In this document: positions 27,501 through 35,444 of the stretch, one piece after another
Position numbering within the stretch: the first letter of the stretch is position 1
Layout of the letters: each line of letters opens with the position of its first letter
Assembly (NCBI GenBank): GCA_965262175.1
Contig: CBDHES010000029.1
Span: forward strand, 1-64,000
Direction of reading: 5' to 3'
DNA: 64,000 bases
Source: CADEDH01 sp965262175
GTDB taxonomy: Bacteria > Actinomycetota > Acidimicrobiia > Acidimicrobiales > SZUA-35
Notes under the pieces: model-generated
Told to the model about the DNA's origin: nothing
Databases searched by the model: none
What the model saw: the letters and a program-made list of their open reading frames with translations, nothing else
Translations under genes and position numbers: made by a program

Positions 27501-28073
27501 GCGGGAAAGCTCGTAGCCCCAGCGGCCGTAGTCGGCCACCTCCTGGACCGATCCGGGGTACAGGATCGGGGTCTCGAAGTGGAGCAGGGCGTACTCCGAC
27601 TCCGAGGTGAGGGTGGACGACTTCGATGCCGGGTCGTCGCCGGCGACGAGCAGCACGCCGCCGTTGGGGTCGACACCGCTCACGTTGGCGTGGCGAATGG
27701 CGTCGCCCGAACGGTCAACGCCCGGAGCCTTGCCGTACCACATCCCGAGGACGCCGTCGTAGCGACCCTCGAAGTTGTGGTTGGCCAGCTGGGCGCCCCA
27801 CACCGCCGTCGCCCCCAGATCCTCGTTGAGCCCCGGGAGGAACGTGATGTTGTTGGCTTCCAGCTCGGCGGCGTTGGAGAGCATCAGCGAGTCGATGCCC
27901 CCCAGCGGGGACCCCCGATAGCCGCTGACCATGGCGGCGTTGTCGAGGCCGTCCCGGCGGTCGGCGCGAAGCTGATCCAGGAGCGCCCGGAGCAGCGCCT
28001 GCACCCCCGACATGGCGACGTCGCCCTGATCCAGTCCGAATCGATCCTCGAGCTTGAACTCAGCGAGTGACAC
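24570..28073 (-). CDS. Indolepyruvate ferredoxin oxidoreductase, fused alpha/beta type
   Basis: A 1167-residue protein that oxidatively decarboxylates aryl-pyruvates to acyl-CoA with ferredoxin reduction. The order is pyrimidine-binding domain, diphosphate-binding domain (FCSGCPHNTSTW near residue 433), a cysteine-rich iron-sulphur region (CEGCGDCG near 636, then CNKDYSCLDGDCP), the gamma domain (GIGGTGVVTVNQLMATAALL near 723) and a helical C-terminal extension. Fusion and length match the actinobacterial/proteobacterial IorAB-like form. The GTG at 28073 has GGGGGAG upstream; the ORF to 28346 is spurious. It stands alone, in aromatic amino acid breakdown. Confidence 0.9.
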   Translation of the reverse strand: MSLAEFKLEDRFGLDQGDVAMSGVQALLRALLDQLRADRRDGLDNAAMVSGYRGSPLGGIDSLMLSNAAELEANNITFLPGLNEDLGATAVWGAQLANHNFEGRYDGVLGMWYGKAPGVDRSGDAIRHANVSGVDPNGGVLLVAGDDPASKSSTLTSESEYALLHFETPILYPGSVQEVADYGRWGYELSRYSGLWAAVKIVTNVADGYSTIRVGPGRVAPVRPQWEWNGKPWRHTQEDRLFGPIAVAMEQEVHDGRLRAVDEFVAANQLNRSTVDTPDATLGIMAAGKTYYDVRAALDRMGFDEAELTRRGIRIFKPAVVWPLEPTSVRAFARGLNTIVAIEEKRPFIELWARDALYGMAGAPRILGKKGADGSRWFPAHGEMDVDGIAAELRPFLVEQFGENAVGPAVKERITIPVLAEVAGSKSANRTPGFCSGCPHNTSTWVPDGSEAGGGIGCHGMASMTPTRNTKGTTQMGGEGIQWVGAAPFVTMKHRFQNIGDGTYHHSGSLAVRQAVAAGTNVTYKILYNGAVAMTGGQDVDGQMTVPELTRSVHAEGVARTIVVTDDTDKYPADARFAPGVDVWHRSRLDEAQRLLRDVPGCTVLIYDQACAAELRRDRKRGVAVDPAMRVFINEAVCEGCGDCGVKSSCLSVQPVDTEFGRKTQIHQSSCNKDYSCLDGDCPAFVEVIPDPNQAKKAAVPFDPIGADELPEPDRIDEGDVLMMGIGGTGVVTVNQLMATAALLDGKQADGLDQTGLSQKGGAVISNLKIRRLADESASDGQANKVASGEADAYLVFDVLTGTNPANLDKTNPERTVAVVSSSKVPTGAMVRDTSAAFPRWAKLQAIIDAATVASKNVYFDAGNVSDNLFRSHMPANVIVLGAAYQQGVIPISSDAIERAIELNGVAIDTNIQAFRIGRKIAHDPAWLDRLGLERPGAVKRAEVKRSRRAANLVKKVGDPSDELLRLLEIRVSDLIDYQDVAYAARYADAVARVRAAEAAVGTDTRLSEAVARYLYKLMAYKDEYEVARLHRSRAFKDALAEQFGAEATITYKLHPPTARRLGVKNKIGLGRSGEAAFAALARMKRLRGTAMDPFGRTKHRQMERALIGEYEAMIDQVLADLSAETYDRAVEVAELPDMIRGYEEIKEGNVERFRAEARRLLDGEAS

Positions 28074-28320
28074 GTCTCCCCCTTCGACGGGACGTTCCAG
28101 GTCGGGCCGACCCGTGCGGTCGGCCCCGGTCGGGTCGTTCACCCAACTCCCTCGGTTGATTTGACCACGAACGGGGGGAGCTCGGCGAACTGGTGACCAC
28201 GCCCCGACCGCCGGGAGGCGACCGTCGACTCTCGATCGGGACGCTCGATCGGGACGCTCGATCGGGACCGTCCACCGACGGGCCGATCGCACTATGGTTG
28301 TGGACCGCCGGCCAAGCACC

Positions 28321-28328
28321 GAGGTGAT
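28321..28328 (+). promoter_or_regulatory. Perfect Shine-Dalgarno ahead of an ATC codon
   Basis: GAGGTGAT is fully complementary to the usual 16S rRNA 3' end and is followed by five bases and the ATC at 28334. A TATGGT box lies upstream at 28293-28298. Confidence 0.55.
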
Positions 28329-28333
28329 CCGCC

Positions 28334-28825
28334 ATCGCCACCCCACCGACCGGACCGCACCGCTTCGAGGTTGCCATCGAGGCCTACGCCCAGGTCTCCG
28401 ACGAGGCGATGGCGCTCAACGGACGGATCGGCCCGGCCTCGTTCGATGCCCAGAGCCGAGCCTCGACCCGATCGATCAAGGTCGACGGGTCGGTCGGGGG
28501 GCTCGGCTCCCATCTTCGGATCGGCCGGCTGGGGCTCGGCGCCCACAAGGTGTCGGGCGAGGTGATGGGACAGCCGCTCTCCGGGCGGATCTCCTACCGA
28601 CGGGGGATGGTCACGTTCACCGGAACCGCCGGTCATGAGCCGCTCCACTACACGATCGACGCCAACGGCGTCTGCATGAACCACGACCGGGACCTCGGGA
28701 TCCGGATCGAGGCCCAGCCGTTGTACACCGAGCTGAAGGGGGCCGTCGGTCGGATCCCCGACGGGGCGATGATTGCCCTGCTGCTCCCGGTCCGCCTGAC
28801 CCGAACCGACGACCCCTACCCCTGA
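28334..28825 (+). CDS. Hypothetical protein, probable ATC start
   Basis: The first ATG in frame is at 28409, but the frame is open and coding-like (23 of 26 third positions G or C) back to a TGA at 28325. No ATG, GTG or TTG lies in that stretch. The ATC at 28334 has a perfect Shine-Dalgarno five bases upstream, giving a 163-residue product that begins with TGPHRFEVAIEAYAQVSDEA. The second half has repeated beta-strand-like stretches (GLGSHLRIGRLGLGAHKVSG). No family is recognised. ATC starts are rare but known; a sequencing error of ATG is the alternative. Confidence 0.6.
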   Translation: MATPPTGPHRFEVAIEAYAQVSDEAMALNGRIGPASFDAQSRASTRSIKVDGSVGGLGSHLRIGRLGLGAHKVSGEVMGQPLSGRISYRRGMVTFTGTAGHEPLHYTIDANGVCMNHDRDLGIRIEAQPLYTELKGAVGRIPDGAMIALLLPVRLTRTDDPYP

Positions 28826-28829
28826 GCGT

Positions 28830-28846
28830 GCGGGCCGGAGGCCCGC
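28830..28846. terminator. Bidirectional terminator hairpin
   Basis: GCGGGCC and GGCCCGC pair perfectly around a three-base loop between two convergent genes; no T-tract. Confidence 0.55.
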
Positions 28847-28857
28847 GGCGGGCCCGG

Positions 28858-29547
28858 CTAGGCCAGCGCCGACTTGAAGAAGTCGACGGTGGCCGGCCAG
28901 AGCTGCGAGGCCAGCGCCTCGTCGTAGGTGCCGAGGGGATTCTCCTGGTTCATGAAGGCGTGCCCGGCCTGGTGGACGGTGATCTCGACGTCCTTGCCCA
29001 TCCCCTTCAGCTCGGTCTCCAGGGCCCGGGCGGCGTCGGGCGGGAAGAAGTCGTCGGGGTCGGACATGTGGGCCCGAACGGCTGCGGTCAGACCCGACCA
29101 GTCGGGCACGGCATCCCCCTGCGGGAAGCCGTAGAACGGGGCGGCGGCCTTGATCTTGTCGCCCCGCTGCGCGGCGAGCACGAAGCTCAGCATGCCGCCC
29201 ATGCAGAAGCCGATGACCCCGATGCCGCTGCCGGTCGTGGCGGCGTGACCGTCGAGGAAGTCGACGGCGCCCGACATATCGCGGGCCGCCCGGTCGGGTG
29301 GCAGCTCGGTCATGAGCTGACCGGCCTTGTCCATCTCGTCGTGGCCGGCCAGCTCACCGTGGTAGAGGTCGGGGGCCAGGGCGACCAGGCCCTGGGTCGC
29401 CAACATGTCGGCCACCCCCTTGATCTGGGCGTTCAGCCCCCACCACTCCTGGATCACGATCACGCCCGGTCCGGAGCCGGTTTCGGGCACGGCGAGGTGG
29501 CCCGACGCCATGGAGCCGTTGCTTGGGAATTCGACGGTTTCAGCCAT
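28858..29547 (-). CDS. Dienelactone hydrolase-family protein
   Basis: A 229-residue alpha/beta hydrolase. The catalytic Cys is in GVIGFCMGGML, Asp in MSDPDDFFPPD and His in HQAGHAFMN, the cysteine-type triad of carboxymethylenebutenolidase. It opens the lactone ring of aromatic breakdown products, or acts on related esters. The frame opens at 29865, but the ATG at 29547 gives the standard start MAETVEFPSNG. A TAGCAT box lies eight bases upstream, so the message is near-leaderless. Confidence 0.88.
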   Translation of the reverse strand: MAETVEFPSNGSMASGHLAVPETGSGPGVIVIQEWWGLNAQIKGVADMLATQGLVALAPDLYHGELAGHDEMDKAGQLMTELPPDRAARDMSGAVDFLDGHAATTGSGIGVIGFCMGGMLSFVLAAQRGDKIKAAAPFYGFPQGDAVPDWSGLTAAVRAHMSDPDDFFPPDAARALETELKGMGKDVEITVHQAGHAFMNQENPLGTYDEALASQLWPATVDFFKSALA

Positions 29548-29555
29548 GGCCGCCG

Positions 29556-29561
29556 ATGCTA
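29556..29561 (-). promoter_or_regulatory. -10 element TAGCAT, near-leaderless
   Basis: On the complement TAGCAT ends eight bases before the ATG at 29547. Confidence 0.45.
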
Positions 29562-29688
29562 ACCGCCCCGCCCCCGACCGTTCCCCCATCGGCAGGGGGA
29601 TGTCCCCGATCTCGGTTCGGGCCCCGGATCCTACGTTGGATCCACACCCCGAATCGCCGACCACCGACCGAGACCGAGAGGACGACCC

Positions 29689-29931
29689 GTGACCGCCTTG
29701 CTCCACCCCGCCGCCATCGTCGAGAGCAACGACCGCTTCTTCGACCGCTGCGTCGACTGGCTCCTCACCCTCCACGACCAGACCGCCGACCCGGACCTTC
29801 GCCAGCTGGTGACCGATGTCCTGGTCGAGTTGCGGGCGCTGGGCCCGATCGAACCGGAGATCCACGACCTCGTGCTCGGAGCGCTGGCGTCGGTCCAGTC
29901 GGCCTTCGAGATCTCAGCCGCCGCCGCCTGA
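29689..29931 (+). CDS. Small hypothetical protein
   Basis: An 80-residue, likely all-helical soluble protein starting at a GTG with GAGAGG nine bases upstream. It reads MTALLHPAAIVESNDRFFDR onward and has no cysteine pairs or known motif. It stands alone between a dienelactone hydrolase that diverges and an amidase that converges. Confidence 0.6.
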   Translation: MTALLHPAAIVESNDRFFDRCVDWLLTLHDQTADPDLRQLVTDVLVELRALGPIEPEIHDLVLGALASVQSAFEISAAAA

Positions 29932-29952
29932 CCCCACCAGGCCGCGGTTCCC

Positions 29953-29988
29953 GGGGCGGGGAGGTGGAGCGGCGCCGCTCCCCGCCCC
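29953..29988. terminator. Large GC hairpin, bidirectional terminator
   Basis: GGGGCGGGGA (29953-29962) pairs with TCCCCGCCCC (29979-29988); a smaller dyad GAGCGGC/GCCGCTC overlaps its loop and could compete. It lies between convergent genes. Confidence 0.6.
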
Positions 29989-30034
29989 GTCGGGTCTCGC
30001 CGGCGCTCGTATCAGTCGGGCCGGCCGGTGCGGT

Positions 30035-31441
30035 TCAGAGCCGGACGATGGCCTCGACGGTCCGAGCGGCGTCGAGGAGGCGCTGGTCGGCGCCACCGGG
30101 GGCCATCACCATCAATCCCACCGGGGCACCGCCCTCGGCCGGGATCGGCACCGAGATGGCGCACGCGTCGAGGAAGTTGCCCACCGAGGTGTTCCGGAGG
30201 CACAGCAGGTTCAGGCGCCCGTAGTGGTCGGAGCCTCCGGCGTCGAACGACGCCACCGTCGGGGGGATGACGGCCACGGTGGGGAGCACGAAGGCCGTCC
30301 GGGTTCCCAGCCGCTCATCGGCGGCGGCGATCAGCCGTCGCCGGGCGGTGACGACGTCGAGATAGTCGGCCGCGCTCTGGTTCGCGCCCGGCTCGATACG
30401 ACGCCGGACCCGCTGGTCGTAGCGGTCGCCGTGCTCGGCGAGGAGGTCCCGGTGCCAGTGGTAGGCCTCGGCCGTGGCCAGGCCTCCCTTGGCGTTGATC
30501 GTCGGCAGCTCGCCGAGCTCGGGGAACGGCGTGTGGGCGACCTCGACCCCGGCCGCGGCGAGGCGATCCAACGCCCGCTGGTAGGCCGCGGCGACGATCG
30601 GATCGAGGTCGTCGGTCACGAGGTCGGTCAGCGCACCGAGCCGGACCGCCGAGGGGTCGGGGCCGGCCGGAGCGTCGGTGGCCAGCACCGGGCCGACGGC
30701 CGGAGTCCCGCCGGATCCGTCGCCGGCCAGGACGGCGTCGAACAGCGCGCAGCAATCGACGGTCCGACCGAGCGGCCCGACCGAGTCGAGCGACGGAGCG
30801 AGCGGCACGATTCCGGCCAGGGGCACCCGGGAGGCGGTCGGCTTGTAGCCGACGATGCCGCAGAAGGCGGCCGGGATTCGGCACGAGCCGCCGGTGTCGG
30901 TCCCGATACCCACCGCCGCCATGCCGTCGGCCACGGCGACCGCCGTTCCCGAGGACGACCCGCCCGGGATCCGGCCCTCGGCCCGATCCCACGGGCTCCG
31001 GGGGGTGTCGTAGTGGGCGTTGAGGCCGAGGCCGGAGTAGGCGAACTCGGTCATGTTGGTTCGTCCGATCGGGATGAACCCGGCGGCCCGGAGCCGGGCC
31101 ACGACCGGGGCGTCGGCCTCGGCCGGAGCCCGATCGGCCAGCACGACCGATCCGGCGGTCGTGACCTGGCCGGCGATGTCGCACAGGTCCTTGACCGCAG
31201 CCGGGATGCCGGCGAACGGCGGGACCGGTCGGCCGTCGGCCCGAGCGCGGTCGACCCGGGCCGCCTCCTCACGGGCCCCGTCGGCATCGACGGCGAGGAA
31301 CGCCCGGGACCCCTCGCCGGCCGGATCGGCGATGCGGGCCAGCGCGTCGTCCACCAGCTCGGTGGCGGTGACATCGCCGGCCGCCAGCTGGGCCGCCAGC
31401 GTTCGGATGGTCGGCCCGCCGCTCGCCCGGTCGGGGGTCAT
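30035..31441 (-). CDS. Amidase (GatA/amidase-signature family)
   Basis: A 468-residue amidase. Catalytic Lys84 is in AAVKDLCDIAG, the cis-Ser lies in GGSSSG (160-165) and nucleophile Ser186 in GTDTGGSCRIP, all in family order. It starts at the ATG at 31441, overlapping the nicotinamidase stop by four bases (ATGA), so the two are made together. It hydrolyses an amide bond of unknown substrate; the partner gene suggests a nitrogen or nicotinamide-related amide. The frame extending to 31897 is a shadow of the nicotinamidase. Confidence 0.88.
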   Translation of the reverse strand: MTPDRASGGPTIRTLAAQLAAGDVTATELVDDALARIADPAGEGSRAFLAVDADGAREEAARVDRARADGRPVPPFAGIPAAVKDLCDIAGQVTTAGSVVLADRAPAEADAPVVARLRAAGFIPIGRTNMTEFAYSGLGLNAHYDTPRSPWDRAEGRIPGGSSSGTAVAVADGMAAVGIGTDTGGSCRIPAAFCGIVGYKPTASRVPLAGIVPLAPSLDSVGPLGRTVDCCALFDAVLAGDGSGGTPAVGPVLATDAPAGPDPSAVRLGALTDLVTDDLDPIVAAAYQRALDRLAAAGVEVAHTPFPELGELPTINAKGGLATAEAYHWHRDLLAEHGDRYDQRVRRRIEPGANQSAADYLDVVTARRRLIAAADERLGTRTAFVLPTVAVIPPTVASFDAGGSDHYGRLNLLCLRNTSVGNFLDACAISVPIPAEGGAPVGLMVMAPGGADQRLLDAARTVEAIVRL

Positions 31442-32034
31442 CGGATGGTGATCCCGGCCGCCCGCATCTCGTCGAGGGCGCGGGACCCGTCGCCCGGCTG
31501 GAGGTCGACCGGCCGGCACCCGGCCGCCACCACCGTGGTGGCGAACCCCAGGTCGGCCGCGTCGAGGGCGGTGAACTTGACGCAGTAGTCGGTGGCGAGG
31601 CCGACGATGTCGACCGCGTCGACGTCGTGCTGGCGAAGCAGCGCCTCCAGACCGGTCGCCCGGCGACGGGCGTTGTCGAAGAAGCCGCTGTAGCTGTCGA
31701 CGTTGCGGTCGGTGCCCTTGGGCACGATGTGGTCGACCCGGCCGAGGTCGAGTTCGGGGGCGAAGGTCGCTCCCATCGACTCCTGGACGCAATGGTCGGG
31801 CCAGAGCACCTGCTCCAGGCCATCGAGGTCGATCACCTCGCCCGGCTCCCGGCCCTGGTGTTGGCTGGCGAACGAGCGATGGTCCGCAGGGTGCCAATCC
31901 TGGGTGGCGACCACCAACTCGGAGGAGCCGATGAGGTCGTTGGCCACCGGCACGACCTGATCACCCTCGGCTACCGCCAAGGCGCCGCCGGGCAGGAAGT
32001 CGAGCTGGATGTCGACGAGGAGGAGGGCCTTCAT
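31438..32034 (-). CDS. pncA: Nicotinamidase
   Basis: A 198-residue isochorismatase-fold hydrolase converting nicotinamide to nicotinate for NAD salvage. Catalytic Asp is in LLVDIQLDFLPGG, metal ligands in TQDWHPADHRSFASQH, Lys in KGTDRNVDSYSGF, and the nucleophile Cys in GLATDYCVKFTALDA; LWPDHCVQ is also characteristic of PncA. A TAGACT box (complement of 32043-32048) ends eight bases before the ATG. It overlaps the amidase gene downstream. Confidence 0.92.
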   Translation of the reverse strand: MKALLLVDIQLDFLPGGALAVAEGDQVVPVANDLIGSSELVVATQDWHPADHRSFASQHQGREPGEVIDLDGLEQVLWPDHCVQESMGATFAPELDLGRVDHIVPKGTDRNVDSYSGFFDNARRRATGLEALLRQHDVDAVDIVGLATDYCVKFTALDAADLGFATTVVAAGCRPVDLQPGDGSRALDEMRAAGITIR

Positions 32035-32042
32035 TGGCTCGG

Positions 32043-32048
32043 AGTCTA
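32043..32048 (-). promoter_or_regulatory. -10 element TAGACT, near-leaderless
   Basis: On the complement TAGACT ends eight bases before the pncA ATG at 32034, with no ribosome-binding site between. Confidence 0.45.
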
Positions 32049-32193
32049 CCTACGGTCGATACTCTGCCGTGGCGGGCCGAGGCGCGCCGTCCGGGCCCGG
32101 AAGGGCCGAGCCAGGTCGGCGGGCCGCGACAGGCCGCCGGGCCGAGACGAGGAGTGGATCGGGAGTGACCGTGGCCGAGGCGAGACCGACCCC

Positions 32194-33294
32194 ATGAGCG
32201 GCTCGGCGGCGACGGCCCTCGCCGTGGCGGTGGCGGCCCGGGTGCCGGTTCTGCTGTGGGGCGGCCCCGGCACCGGGAAGAGCTCGGTCGTCCGGGAACT
32301 GGCGGCCGGCCTCGGATGGCCGTGCGAAGTGGTGATCGCCTCGATCCGGGAACCGTCCGACTTCGCCGGGCTCCCCGTCGTCGACGGTGGCGGGGTCCGC
32401 TTCGCCCCACCCCAATGGGCGATCAACCTCGCCGACTCCGACCGAGGGCTCCTCTTCCTCGACGAGCTGTCGACGGCGCCTCCGGCCGTCCAGGCCGCCC
32501 TGCTCCGGGTGGTGCTGGAGCGCACGGTCGGCGATCTCGCCCTCCCCGAAGGGGTGGTCGTGGTGGCGGCGGCCAATCCGCCCGAGCTGTCGGCCGACGG
32601 CTGGGACCTCTCCGCGCCGCTGGCCAACCGGTTCTGCCACCTGTCGTGGGCCGCTGCGGCCTCGTCGGTCGCCGAGGGGTTGGTGGCGGGGTTCGAGCCG
32701 GTTCGTCCCCTCGAGCTCCCGGCCCGATGGGACGGTCATGCCCGCCGAGCTCGGGCCGATGTGGCGGCCTTTCTCCTGACCAGACCGAGCCTGGTGTCGG
32801 CCCCGCCCACCGATCGGTCGACGGCCGGTCGGGCGTGGCCGAGCCCCCGATCGTGGGAGATGGCGGCCCACCTCCTCGGGGCGGCCCGGGCCGGCGCGTT
32901 GATCGACGAGGCGGTCGACGACGAGGTGGTCGCCCGGTTGGTCGCCGGGTGCGTCGGTGACGGGGCCGGGATCGAGCTGACCACGTGGCTGACGGAGGCC
33001 GACCTGCCCGACCCCGAGGAGGTGCTGGCCCAGCCGGAACGCTTCGAGCTGCCGGAGCGGGGCGATCGGGCGCTGGCCGTGTTGACCTCGGTGGCCTCGG
33101 CGGTGGCCAGCGACCCGACGCCGGAACGGTGGGGCGCCGGCTGGCGGGTCGTGGGCCAGGCCGCCGAACGGGCGCCCGACGTGGCGGCCTTGGCCGCTCG
33201 GCTCCTGGTCCGGTGCCGACCGGAGGGGGCGGCGGCGCCCCCGGAGGCCGGTTCGCTGCTGCCCCTGTTGCGCGACGCCGGCCTCGCACCGTGA
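32194..33294 (+). CDS. MoxR-type AAA ATPase, VWA-associated
   Basis: A 366-residue ATPase with Walker A GGPGTGKSS (residues 23-31), Walker B GLLFLDEL, and sensor 1 VVVVAAANPPELSADGWDLS. Such ATPases work with a partner that carries a von Willebrand A domain, remodelling proteins or inserting metals; the gene for such a partner follows with a GTGA overlap. The ATG at 32194 is chosen because the upstream stretch from 31627 is antisense to pncA. It is the first gene of a three-gene unit. Confidence 0.86.
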   Translation: MSGSAATALAVAVAARVPVLLWGGPGTGKSSVVRELAAGLGWPCEVVIASIREPSDFAGLPVVDGGGVRFAPPQWAINLADSDRGLLFLDELSTAPPAVQAALLRVVLERTVGDLALPEGVVVVAAANPPELSADGWDLSAPLANRFCHLSWAAAASSVAEGLVAGFEPVRPLELPARWDGHARRARADVAAFLLTRPSLVSAPPTDRSTAGRAWPSPRSWEMAAHLLGAARAGALIDEAVDDEVVARLVAGCVGDGAGIELTTWLTEADLPDPEEVLAQPERFELPERGDRALAVLTSVASAVASDPTPERWGAGWRVVGQAAERAPDVAALAARLLVRCRPEGAAAPPEAGSLLPLLRDAGLAP

Positions 33295-34571
33295 CCGCCG
33301 AGGTGCCGGTCGGGTCCGGACGAACCGACGACGGGTCCGGGGGCGGGTCCGACGAGGTCCTGACCGCCGTCGCCGATGCCCCGCTCGATGGGCACAAGCT
33401 GGCCGCAGCCCGGCTGTGGGCCGCCCATCGCTACCCCTACCTCGCCTCGGCGGTGTTCGCCTCGCCGGCCGTGTCCGCCCCGGGCCTGGGCCGGGTGGTC
33501 ATCGATCGGTGGTGGCGGATCCATGCCGATCCGACGACGGTGGCGGCGAGCGAGGTCGCCGATCTCGGGGCGGAGCTGCTCCACCTCGCCAGCCACGTGC
33601 TCCGGGACCACGCCGATCGGGCCGATCGGGTCGGTCTGTCCGACGCCGACGAGCTCCACCACTGGGTCGATGCCGCAGACGCCGAGATCGCAGACGACTT
33701 CCCCCACGACCTCGCCGGGCTCCGAGTCCGGCCGTCCCCCGCCGATCTCGACCTCCCGACCGGCCGACTGGCCGAGGAGTACTACCGGACCGGCTCGGTC
33801 CGTGACCCAGACGACGGCGAGGACCTTCGAGACTGCGGAAGCGGCGCCCACGGCCGCCCGCCGCCGTGGGAGCCACCGCCCCCCGATCCCGACGACGACG
33901 GGGCCGGCATCGACGGCCGCGACGCCGACGCCATACGACGGCGGGTGGCGGCCGACATCCTGGGCGCCGACCCGTCGACGGTCGGCGCCGGGCTCCGGAC
34001 CTGGGCCCGGCGGACGATCGAGGGATCGGTCGATTGGCGGACCGAGCTGGCCGCCGTTCTCCGGCGGGCCCAGGCGACGGTCGCCGGTGCGGTCGACTAC
34101 AGCTACCGGCGCCCGTCCCGCCGGGCCGCCGCCGTCCGAGGCGTGATCCTCCCCGCCCTGCGACGGCCAGCGGTCGACGTCGCCGTGGTCTGTGACACCA
34201 GCGCCTCGGTCTCCGACGAGCTGCTGGCCGTCGCCGTCGTCGAGATCGACGGCATCGTCCGGGCCGCCGGCACCCGGGCCGTCACGGTCCTGGCCTGCGA
34301 TGACGCCGTCCAGGCGACCACCCGGGTCGTGGCCCCGGATGACCTGGTCCTGATCGGGGGCGGGGGCACCGATCTCGGCGTCGGGCTCGGCGCGGCCGCC
34401 GAGCTGACACCCCGTCCAGATCTCGTCGTCGTGGTCACCGACGGCTTCACGCCGTGGCCCGAGGGCCCGCCGACGGCGCCGGTCGTGGTCGCCCTGCTCC
34501 CGACCGACGACGGGCTGCCGGCGCCTCCCCCGCCTCCCCCATGGACCACCACGGTGGCGATCGGTCGGTGA
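33291..34571 (+). CDS. VWA-like/DUF2201 metallopeptidase-like protein with altered zinc motif
   Basis: A 426-residue protein. The first 170 residues resemble the DUF2201 N-terminal peptidase-like domain, but where HExxH is expected the sequence is ELLHLASHVLRDHA: His98, His102 and His107 are kept and the catalytic Glu is Leu99. The later WVDAADAEIADDF segment matches the family's third ligand region. A disordered acidic, proline-rich stretch (about 175-210) precedes a VWA-like domain with DTSASVSDE near 302 and GGGGTDLG for the MIDAS threonine. It overlaps both neighbours by GTGA, so ATPase and partner are co-produced. Confidence 0.78.
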   Translation: MTAEVPVGSGRTDDGSGGGSDEVLTAVADAPLDGHKLAAARLWAAHRYPYLASAVFASPAVSAPGLGRVVIDRWWRIHADPTTVAASEVADLGAELLHLASHVLRDHADRADRVGLSDADELHHWVDAADAEIADDFPHDLAGLRVRPSPADLDLPTGRLAEEYYRTGSVRDPDDGEDLRDCGSGAHGRPPPWEPPPPDPDDDGAGIDGRDADAIRRRVAADILGADPSTVGAGLRTWARRTIEGSVDWRTELAAVLRRAQATVAGAVDYSYRRPSRRAAAVRGVILPALRRPAVDVAVVCDTSASVSDELLAVAVVEIDGIVRAAGTRAVTVLACDDAVQATTRVVAPDDLVLIGGGGTDLGVGLGAAAELTPRPDLVVVVTDGFTPWPEGPPTAPVVVALLPTDDGLPAPPPPPPWTTTVAIGR

Positions 34572-35425
34572 CCGGCGACGAGGCCGGCGACGTCGTCGAC
34601 GTGCGGTGGAGCGACACCGCCGCACCGGTCGAGCTGGCGCTGCCGTGCTCCGGCGAGGTCCACCGCCTCCGGTGGCACCGCGGTATCGTCCAGCTCACCG
34701 ACCACCCCGATCGGGACGCCGAGGAGGCGCTGGTCGCCCTCGGCGGGCCACGACCGGCCTGCCTCGCCACGGTCCAGCTGTGGGACCTGGCGTTGGCCGA
34801 CGGGGGCTTCCTGGAAGAGTGGGTCGACGACACCCATCTGACGCCGGCCCGCCTCTCGTGGTTGACCATGGCGTTGGAGCGGCTCCGCAACGAGGGGTTC
34901 CACGAGTTCCTCCGCTCGCTTCCCCCCGACCGGGCCGAGCCCATGGGTCGGTTCCTCCACGCCTTCCCCCGCCCGTGGCTCGATCGGGCCGCCGCGTCGA
35001 TCGCCGAGACCGTGTCGGCCGGCGGCGGCGTCCGGTGCGTCAACGCCCCGCCGCTCATCCGGGCGGCGATCGCCCAGCGGGTCCGGCGGGCGTTCGCCGC
35101 AGCCGTCGGCGGCAACCAACTCCCTCTCGGGGCGGCGGCCCTGGTGCCCTTGTGGGTCGATGTGGCCGAGACGGCCCGACCGACGATCGAGGGCTCGATT
35201 CGAGGACCGGCCCGAGGGGTGCGGGTCGAGGTTGGCGTCGACTGGCTCCACCGGGTGTGGGCCGCCGGGGCGGCCGTGGTGGACGGCCACCTCGTGCTGG
35301 AGGTCGGTCGCCCCCTCGGCCCGAAGGTGGCGTCGGCGCTCGTCGCCGACTGGACGGCCGGGCGACCCGAGGTGGTCCCGGTTGCGGTCCGCTACGCCGA
35401 CGACGGCTGGTTGATCGACCGTTGA
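34568..35425 (+). CDS. Unknown protein, third gene of the MoxR/VWA unit
   Basis: A 285-residue soluble protein starting at a GTG that overlaps the previous stop. Features are an N-terminal beta-rich region (PCSGEVHRLRWHRGIVQLTDH), a helical centre (LTPARLSWLTMALERLRNEG) and a mixed C-terminal domain around GAALVPLWVDVAETARPTIE. I recognise no family, membrane segment or catalytic motif. Fixed position behind MoxR and VWA genes suggests a substrate or adaptor of that machine. Confidence 0.75.
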   Translation: MTGDEAGDVVDVRWSDTAAPVELALPCSGEVHRLRWHRGIVQLTDHPDRDAEEALVALGGPRPACLATVQLWDLALADGGFLEEWVDDTHLTPARLSWLTMALERLRNEGFHEFLRSLPPDRAEPMGRFLHAFPRPWLDRAAASIAETVSAGGGVRCVNAPPLIRAAIAQRVRRAFAAAVGGNQLPLGAAALVPLWVDVAETARPTIEGSIRGPARGVRVEVGVDWLHRVWAAGAAVVDGHLVLEVGRPLGPKVASALVADWTAGRPEVVPVAVRYADDGWLIDR

Positions 35426-35444
35426 GGGCGCCGACCGCCTCCGG

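Noticed and set aside
24774..28070. Plus-strand frame of 1098 residues
   Set aside because: Exact mirror of the indolepyruvate oxidoreductase, with low-complexity composition and no start signal.
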